The position numbers and the translations under genes are program-made. DNA of 64,000 bases. It comes from Aristolochia californica. Taxonomy: Eukaryota; Streptophyta; Magnoliopsida; Piperales; Aristolochiaceae. Under the pieces are notes generated by a model that saw only the letters and a list, made by a program, of their open reading frames with translations, was not told the origin of the DNA and made no database searches. The stretch spans positions 21,855,220 through 21,919,219 of the forward strand of contig JARWKL010000015.1 of NCBI GenBank assembly GCA_029961685.1, written 5' to 3'. Of this stretch, positions 56,001 through 64,000 are shown piece by piece (the stretch's first letter is position 1; every line of letters begins with the position of its first letter).

Positions 56001-58462
56001 TGAACCAGTTACAACATTAAGGTTATTCACAAATGAATCTTCTCCACGGCCATGCGGACTGCCTGCAACCTGTTTTTGTTCAAACCGACCAGTTGCATTA
56101 GAGAATGGCAAGCCACCAACATTACTATCATTAGCTCTCCACATACCATCATCATGAGCCCTCTCCGTGTGTATAGGCCTCTATTGGTGGTCATTGCTTT
56201 GTGAATCTCCATTCAGTGAAAGTGTCTCATTAATATTCCAACCATTTGGCTTAGACCCACCGGTGCTATACGAAGTCATACTCCGCTGTTGGGCCCAAGG
56301 GCCCCGCATGTTCTGCAAAGTCAGTTCCATATCTGAACTGGGTGCCACATTACTTGATTGTTCAAATATTTGACCCGACCAAGCACCTTCTGTAACAGTT
56401 CCCACATGCATGGCAGTTTGACCCTGAAGACTGCCTCGGGTGGCTTTTATGAGGCACTCGGATCTAACCATCGTCCCTGTTGAGGTGATCTCTGAAGGGA
56501 CTCAGGTGAGGTCTCAGATCTTACCCTTTCACTTGGCTCAAATGCAAATTTGGTACTTGACAGTTGAAAGCCATCAGGACTAGCAGTCGAATCCTCAAAT
56601 GAAAGAAGAGGTTTTGATGTCAATGAAGAGGAGTTTTGCAAATTGTTGTCCACTGTCGATGTATGATTCCCCGGTGAAAGATCTGTTTTCTTAAAACTCA
56701 AACCACTCCGCTCATCCTGTTTACCTGTGTCACTGCTGGAAGCTTCTGCTACAGTTGACTGCATAAGAGCATTCCAACTACTACTCTGAATAGATGGAAA
56801 AACATTTAAGTAATCATTACCCTCCAACTGGCTTCCGTGCAGAATTCCACTTGCACTACCACCATTATTCCGACCAAAAGCACCCCAGATGCCATCTGAA
56901 CTAAACAAGATCTTCTCCTCTGTAGGATCTAGACTAACAGCTCCCAGAGAGGGAACAACCTGTGTGGAAAATTTTTGCTCCATGGTTCCAGCCCAACCAA
57001 TATGATCTTGCCTTCCATGAAATTCTTGTGTTGAAGAGTTCCTTGCAAGAGAATTAACTTGATGAAAATTGCCTAAAATAACACCATTGCCAAAGGTATC
57101 CACAGGAACTTGGCCAAACAATTTTTTTCCCTGAAAACCTTGTTTTGATGCTAAACTACCATCCTGTAAGCGAACCTGATATGCAAATACATTAGATTGA
57201 TCACTCTCAAAAGAATTAAAAGCAGCAGCATGCATCATCTATTTCTCTACTTGGCTCCCCCCTTTTCTGTTCAACAGATCTGACCCATCTTGAGAAATCC
57301 CTTGAATATAAGGAAAATGATTCAAAGAACCACTTCTTGCACTTGCTACAGGAGCTCCATAAAGAGATTGGTCAACTTGTTGCTGCGGAACGAAGCCCGT
57401 TGAACATAAAGCCTGACTCCGGTCCTGTGAAAACATAAGCCCATTGGGAAACCCTTGCACTGTAGGAGAAGGACCACCCCGATGGACCCAGTTCATGCTA
57501 GCACCAAACACTTGAGAGGCATTTGACAACTTAGGGTCACCTCCGATTATCTCAATTGGCCATGTATAATTAGATGAATTGTGTATATTTACTGCACCAT
57601 TCGTAAAACCAGGTAACTGATCCCCAGTCGAATGTCTAGTGATTGCAGACAACTGAGTCACGACATTTTTTTGTCTCGCTTCCTGCTCTAGTTGTTGAAG
57701 TTGTTGTTGCCTCTAAAGCTCTTGAAATTGCTTGTACATAAGTTGTCGTTGCCATAACTGCATATCATTCATTCCTGACAGTTGTCGTGACGGATGTTGT
57801 GGCATACCAAACTGTTGGCCCCACATGAGCTGCGGTCTACTACAAAGGAAGTCAAATTTAACAGAAGCTTCAACAATGTCAAATCTTTCAGAATTTCTTG
57901 TAGAAGCCAAGCGCTGTTCATGTGCATTCCCTTGTTGTAGTTCAAGAATAGATAAGCTTCTTGAAGTTAAATTAAGCCATTCAGGTATTGTTTCTTCCCC
58001 CTGAAACTCTGTCTGATTGGGCCTTGACGGAAGACACTGAGAACTACGCACGTAGCCATTGAAACTCTGTTGCTCATTTTTTGTTTGACTCTTAACAAAC
58101 TCCTGCCTCAGTTGCAACTGTGCAATGTCATCACCAAGTGGCAACCCTGAAGACTGCCAACCATTTCCTCTCTCAGAATCTCCTAAAACCAGTGCATCAC
58201 AAAATTTGTTAAGAAAAATTAAAAAAAATATATCACATTTAAAAAGACGATAACTAGACCTTGACAATAACAAATTAGGACATAGAGCATTACAAAAACC
58301 TTGACTATCATATACCTGATGCATGAAGATTGTAGTTCTTTGTCGAAGAATTCGGAGCAGCTCCATTTTGTCTATGCACCCCGACGATTGTTGTTAAAAA
58401 CAGGCCAATTCCCACTCGGAACTTTTGATTGATGCTGACCCTAGATCATATTGTCTTGCTCA
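53095..58462 (-). pseudogene. pseudogene of the plant dentin-sialophosphoprotein-like (At5g07980-type) family
   Basis: Family members are long, Gln/Ser/Asn-rich, plant-specific proteins of unknown function. On the minus strand the order is preserved: FFEQDNMI, SGNWPVFNNN, NSSTKNYNLHAS, NDMQLWQRQLMYKQ, LDPTEEKILFSSDGIWGAF, SWNALMQSTVAEASSSDTG, NMLELLHKVDQ, MAPSWFMQYGTYKNGQI, and finally FFANVAEDFIGRARKLERDL near 53130. Intron-exon structure is retained, so it is a duplicate, not a retrocopy. It is broken by CAG-to-TAG type stops (58443, 57715, 57241), another TAG at 58374 with a frameshift, and more shifts near 56460, 56180 and 54800. The first exon is cut off after FFEQDN at the junction with block S at about 58465. 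The C-terminal conserved region is largely lost. Family assignment is from memory. Confidence 0.85.
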
Positions 58463-58467
58463 AAAAA

Positions 58468-59260
58468 AAAAACTAATAGAGTAGAATTGGTAGGGGTGGT
58501 GCAAAAGTGTACTTTTTGTGTTAGTGTTCGCAATAAAAAATACAGTGTAAAGTATTTTTTTTTTTTTGTTAGTATGTATAATAGAAAGTGCCGATATAAT
58601 TTTTATTAATAAAATATTTTTAAAATTTTAAATTTTATAACTTTTACTGACCTTTTTATTAATTATTTATGGGTCGATTAAAGCTCATAAGCCATTGCCA
58701 ATCACTTGGACAAGATGACCTCCCTTTCGTCTCCTTACAATGCTTCTCCCTTTTCATCATTGTACCGAGGAAGAGAACAACGGAGGGAAGAAAGAAACAT
58801 AGCGCTCAAGCTCCATCTCGCACCGGGAAAAAAAAAACAAGAACTAGACAAAAAAAGAAGAAGTAAACGAAGAAAGGGAAGAAAATCGAGAAAAAGCGAA
58901 TGGAGAGAGACAATAAGAAAATATATTATATAAAAAAATAGGGAAAGGGGAGACCTCAATGGACAAAAGCTAAAAGGAATGAGGGAGCAGAAAAATCCTT
59001 GGTCAAGAGAATTAAGAAAACGAAACTCAGAGAATTCAAAGGAAGAAAAGAATAAAGAAAAAGATGGGATGATGGTAATTTCCAATGTAGTCCAGTGAAA
59101 TGGTAGAAAGATTGGTCGCATCTTCTTCATCCAAAAGAAAAAGAAGTAATTACGGTTTCCCCCACAAACAATGGTAAGGAAGATCTCAACACCTCTCTCC
59201 GACACACTCTCAAAAAGATTAGAACTGCTTTGGGCTAGCATAATTATAGCCATCGAGCCA
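58468..59260. repeat. segmental repeat block S, copy 3
   Basis: It starts with TAATAGAGTAGAATTGGTAG immediately next to the truncated first exon of the pseudogene and is collinear with 45135-45840 and 50940-51680. The edge of this block is therefore the breakpoint that removed the gene's 5' end. Confidence 0.88.
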
Positions 59261-59611
59261 TCACAAGAGAGAGATAGAGAGGATTGGTCTTTTCATCTTC
59301 CTCAAGAAAGACAGAAGAATTGGAAGAAATACCTTGAGGAAGAGAACGGAGAGAAGATAAAAGAAAAGAAACATTAGACGCTAGAGAGTACAGCACAGGA
59401 GTTCTGCATTTGGTGAGAAAAAAAGACGAGACATATGAAAATTAGAACAAGAAAAAGAAAAGAAGTGTGGAAGAAATTAAGATCAAGAGAAAAAGAAAGA
59501 ATAGAGAGACATAGAAGAGGCGAGAAGAATTAAAAAAGAGACGCATAGAGAGAAGTCAATAGTAGTTTTGGCCTTTTTGGACAAGGAGGCTGATTTAATG
59601 GTTTTTTTAAA

Positions 59612-61598
59612 CTCAAGCTTTAATGGTTTTGAAAACTGGTTTTCCATTTTAAGCACTGAACCACAGTGATTAAAAAGGTTTAAAAATGCATGTTCTGGCA
59701 TCATAATACTAAATCGCAAGAATGAATCCATACTCGAAGTAAAGAGCTTAATATGAATAAAAATCGCCTTCATTCCCATTAACAAAGAAGAATTCCACTA
59801 ATTTTGACTTTACAACAGTAACAAAGCTTGCGCCAATAAGTTTTTTGAGTTGGGAGTTGATTCTGAGAAACAGGACAGCCACCCAGAAAAGCTGTATACG
59901 ATGGGTCACACATGGAATCACACCCCTGAACAAGTTTGGGCACTCCTTTCTGCACCAGAAACAGTAAAACAAAAGAAGAAGAGAAGAAGACGAGCAACAC
60001 ACAAAAAAAAAAGGGGAGCATTCACTATTGCATTGTCATATAGAGAAAACAATGAAGAATCAGTTTTGTTGTTGAACACCTTAGGATTTTTTTTCTCAAT
60101 GAATGCTGACCCCATATCCCAATGATAATTAAACCAATACCTGTATTTAATTGAATGTGTATACACAACAAAAACAAAAACCACCAACCAGCCAAGTCAT
60201 GGTAACATGCTTATCAGAACTACTCCATATTAGCTAACCAACTTATCACTTATCCCTGAGAACAACAAAGATTCCTCCTATCTTAAACTATCTCATCACA
60301 ACCTTCCGATCACTATACCTTATGACCATTACTCCTTTCTCTCCTATTTACAGAACAGCACTCTGAATCAAGTAATGTCAGGGATTTTAATTTCCTTACG
60401 ACAATATCCTCATTTTCCTTTAAAAACAAAAATAAACTCTTCAAAATGCTCTTAAATTTTAGTCCCTTTTGTCCATTGTCATGCATTCAAGTGATACAAT
60501 TTATGACTAGCAGCGAACAAGAATATAAAAACAACAAGTTTGAACAGAAGCTTGTCATAATCCAAATAAGAATTTAGAAACAACAAGTTTGAACAGAAGC
60601 TTGACAGATCCAAATAAGAATCTAGAAACAACAAGTTTGAACAGAAGCTTGATAGAATCTACTATAAGTACATGGATTCAAGTTTGATGTGTATGACCCA
60701 GACATGGAGTAGGAGAGACGAAAGACAACATGTAAAGAACCAAAGAGTTTAAAAATAAGTCCCCCCCCCCCCCCCCCCACTAATTATCCTGAATGACCAT
60801 CCTGCAAAGCAAAGAACACTTCCACTAGGGAAAATAGACAATGATGCTTTTACTAACAATAGAAGAAACAAGTAAGAACGTTGCCTCTTTCTGCAACAAA
60901 GCTTCCTTTTAACTTGTCATCGAGTCAGTGACAACAATAAACAATGTGTTACCAGGGGCAAATTTGTTGCTACCAATACCCCTTACAATAACAACCCAAC
61001 AACTTTTTTTTTTTTTTTTTTGAACGTTGATCACACTCATATGCTACACCCTTTCCTCCAGTGAGACTTAATACAAAACCTCACACAAAACACCCCCCAC
61101 ACCCCGATGTAGCCATTAAGCCAAAGGCCCAATCTGACAACACTGCAACTTTTTCCAAAGAAAATACACCTGAAACAATGTAAGGTTAAAGAGCATCATT
61201 AGTGCCTCTCAAAGCCAGCTACTTTTGTTTGCAGCTTGATTATTTTATGTTGTCCCTCTTTTATGCAATAAATTATCTCCCCATCATAAAACATATAAAT
61301 ATAACTTCAACAAAAATCAGGCTTGGCCATTGACAGTGATGATCATGAGTCTGTACCTTTGAAAAACAACTATAAAGAAAAAACAATTTTTTTCCTTCAA
61401 TATTTAGATTCCACTAGCAATGAGTAAAATGTTCTCCGCAAACTGCTGGAGTTGAACAAACAGGAACGGGTTATCCTAGTTTGGCCGTAGAATGAATAGC
61501 TTCAATTAGCAGAGGCAGTACTCGAAACTTCCACAGTGTCTGTGAGTTGATAATTTAAGAATTCAGTGCCAGATTTTTAATAATACTATGTATCCAAT
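59612..61598. repeat. segmental repeat block M, copy 2
   Basis: It is collinear with 46762-49153. It carries an 18-C run at 60761-60778 where copy 1 has only TCTCCCCC (about 48084-48091), showing homopolymer growth since duplication, or an assembly error. Confidence 0.88.
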
Positions 61599-62439
61599 TT
61601 AAGTTTAAACTTCAGACCTTTGCCGAGAAAAAAATGAGAATAGCAATCTCCAGAGATTGATGAGTCATACAACTTTTTTTTTTTTTTTTTAATGACATTT
61701 TCAAAAACACATTGCCTCACCCATCTCTGTTTAAGGTAACCAGTTAACCCCTTGGTCTAATGCTTCATATTCTTATTTGCGTTCAAAATATATATTTATA
61801 CATATTTTTCAAATAGCATTATGTTTGCAATAAGATCTAGATGCCACTACCACACTCAATGAAAGCAGCACCAACTGAACTAACGAATTGGAGTAAAAAA
61901 ATTAAAAAAAAAATCTTCCGAATATAAACATCATGACCATCATTACTAACTCCTCATCACTAGATGGCAAACATAAAGAGAGAGCACAAGAACAATTTTA
62001 TACGACATATTTCAAAATATCCACATCGGACATGGCTGACTACATCGCAATTACCATGCCAAGTCCATGATGATGCCACATTGGTTAAATGACAGAAAAC
62101 CAATTAATTTCTCCATCAGAAATAAAACATACTGCAAAGTTAACTAGGCACAATTAGTATCTGAATGATGCACATATCACACATTTTAAAATGAAATTAC
62201 ATACTCATCTTTCACAATCACTATTTATCAAAACGATGGAAAGATACTGAATGATCAACTCTCCTTTTTCCAAAAAAAATCAGGCATGATTTAACATGCA
62301 AGAGAAAAGGGTGGTACGAACCCCTGGCCATCCAATACAGAAGGGTGAAGCCCACATGTTGGTTGGATGATGAAAAAAAAAAATGTTTCCAAACAATGTA
62401 AGAATCTAAAAGCTTCATTACCTTTAGAAAGCTACGTAC
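61599..62439. other. AT-rich intergenic DNA between blocks M and E
   Basis: No coding signal, RNA gene or element boundary was recognised. In copy 1 the corresponding position is occupied by the extra S copy and the poly-G insertion. Confidence 0.5.
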
Positions 62440-63482
62440 TTAAAAAAATATATTGCTGATATTACTTGCTCTAGTGAATTCAAAGAAGCACATAACAAAT
62501 GTTTTTCAAAGAATGTAAGAAACTAAAAGCTTCATTAACTTTAGAAAGCTATATGCTCAAAAAATATATTGCTTATATTGCTTGCTCTAGTGAATTCAAA
62601 GAAGCACATCCGGCACACACCCACAAGAAAACTCATATAGACCAATTTCCCTAAGAAATCAGGATCTTCACTTCACTTTCAATGCAGCTTTTATTTGACA
62701 TCAATAGAGCACTTTTCCCTTAATAGGTCTATCATAGGTGAAAAATTGCATTATTACAAACAGAATCCAAGTGGAGTCTGTATAGTGGACGTCTAACCAA
62801 TTCAAAACATCCTTGGAATCACTTATCTTCATTTTCCAAATTGAAAGGAATTGGTCCAAGAAACGAGTTCAACAGATGAATTTCATGATACATTTTGGTG
62901 AACCTGCAGGGCAGTTCGACCACTTTTCACAATGCAAGACCCAAAGAAATAAGAACTATAAATTGGCAAAATTGCATTACGATGTCCATGGATAACAATC
63001 TGAATGTTTTAATTAACAGTTGAGAGTTAATTGATGTTCTTTAGGCAACTTATCTCACGTTCAAGTTCAAACAAGATTATGATAATGAAAAGAAGCTGGC
63101 TGACACATGACTATCACTTCAAGAAAAAAATAGTTCACCTTTCCCAAGTGATTGACTTTCTTAATAGGAATCACTCTCTTAAAACTATCAAAACATCATG
63201 TAGTGAGTGAAGGTCACTACTGTGGCCCACATTGCACTCTGCTCGGCCACTTCCTTCCTATGAAGGCTACTAACATGCACGACTTCATGTGGATGGCTTT
63301 GCTCGCCCCTAATTCTTGATTGATTTTAATTTTCTCCCTTTTTTTATCACCTTTTTAGCACAGATTAGTAGCTTGCTTCGTATTTTCTTTTTCTTTATAA
63401 AACATGTCAGTCAAGAAGAAGACCCTTGTTACCAGAAAGTGTAAATGAACTGTTTGCATATAATAACAAACAACCGATGATA
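62440..63482. repeat. segmental repeat block E, copy 2
   Basis: It is collinear with 51780-52710. Its first part is internally duplicated: AGCTTCATTA-CTTTAGAAAGCTA and ATATTGCT-ATATT-CTTGC occur at about 62411 and again at about 62528. Homology ends near ACAACCGATGATAAG at 63470-63485. Confidence 0.86.
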
Positions 63483-64000
63483 AGTCAATTGAACCTAAAA
63501 GTGCAACCATCTATGTGTTGGTTCATGGCCCTCAAAAGACAAAAAAAAAAAAAAAAAGAATTTATGTCCACCGAGTTTTGGCTACATGCCTCGACCATTA
63601 TAGACCAAGAAAGAGAGCAAAAGACCAGAAAACATTGCAAAAGAAAAAAAGCTTTTAAAATGTGGATTGACAAGAACAAAAAACCAAAACTGATAATGGA
63701 GAGAACATGATCCAATACCCTCACAGACTGGAGAACCATAGACAACTAAGTAGATAAATGGAAGCATGCATGACGGTCACTGCACAATGAGCTTTGAACC
63801 TAAGATCTCCCATTTATAAACACCTGACGCAAGCATTGAACCAATGCCTAAGACGATGAACTACAGGCCACATGAATGGAAATACATCTCATAGAAAAGA
63901 AAGAGCAAAAAAATGGCCAGAAGATGTTTTCACACATAAAAAAGAAATTAAATTAAAAGCAGATTTACTACTATAGCATTCACCAAGTAGATTTCTAAAA
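63483..64000. other. window end, no gene seen
   Basis: The sequence diverges from copy 1 here. It contains an A run at 63541-63556 and no recognisable coding segment. Confidence 0.5.

Overview
This is plant nuclear DNA, almost certainly from a flowering plant. The evidence is spliced genes with GT/AG introns, plant-only gene families (PLS-class pentatricopeptide repeat proteins, a MYB26-type R2R3-MYB, UDP-apiose/xylose synthase), a low-GC gene-sparse background, Copia-type LTR signals primed by initiator tRNA-Met, L1-type LINEs with a C-terminal RNase H, a hAT element and a plastid rpoC2 fragment. I cannot name the species.

Layout. 1-3250: the 5' end of a UDP-N-acetylglucosamine pyrophosphorylase gene on the minus strand, running off the left edge, with a LINE scrap in a 5' UTR intron and a 95-bp triplicated repeat at its 5' end. 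3317-3460: a plastid rpoC2 insert. 5184-7751: a candidate DNA transposon with long G/C homopolymer ends that carries a broken PPR gene fragment (Pack-TYPE-like). 7906-8190: a 72-bp tandem repeat. 8622-9837: an R2R3-MYB (minus). 13694-15028: an E-class PPR gene. 15900-17066: a secreted LRR protein gene. 17371-18393: a small non-autonomous LTR retrotransposon with an intact 5-bp target duplication. 18574-20105: a UDP-apiose/xylose synthase pseudogene. 24039-26042: a DYW-class PPR gene (minus). 26847-31594: MIC10 (mitochondrial cristae protein, minus) with a 4.5-kb TE-filled intron. 33563-44066: the Pol I/III subunit AC19/RPAC2 (plus), divergent from MIC10 across a short shared upstream region, with a 9.4-kb first intron that holds an intact-ended hAT element and two L1-type LINEs in inverted orientation. 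44586-64000: nested, partly deleted segmental duplications flanking a multiply disrupted pseudogene of the plant dentin-sialophosphoprotein-like (At5g07980-type) family (53095-58462).

The intact genes do not form a pathway. Several are organelle-directed housekeeping genes (two PPRs, MIC10), next to Pol I/III transcription (AC19), amino-sugar nucleotide synthesis (UAP), secondary wall regulation (MYB) and an extracellular LRR protein. The main interest is in genome dynamics: gene capture, plastid DNA transfer, a potential LINE hairpin in an essential gene's intron, non-autonomous elements with recognisable boundaries, and a segmental duplication that predicts another gene copy beyond the right edge. 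I found no CRISPR array, tRNA or rRNA gene, and nothing that clearly amounts to a new biochemical system.
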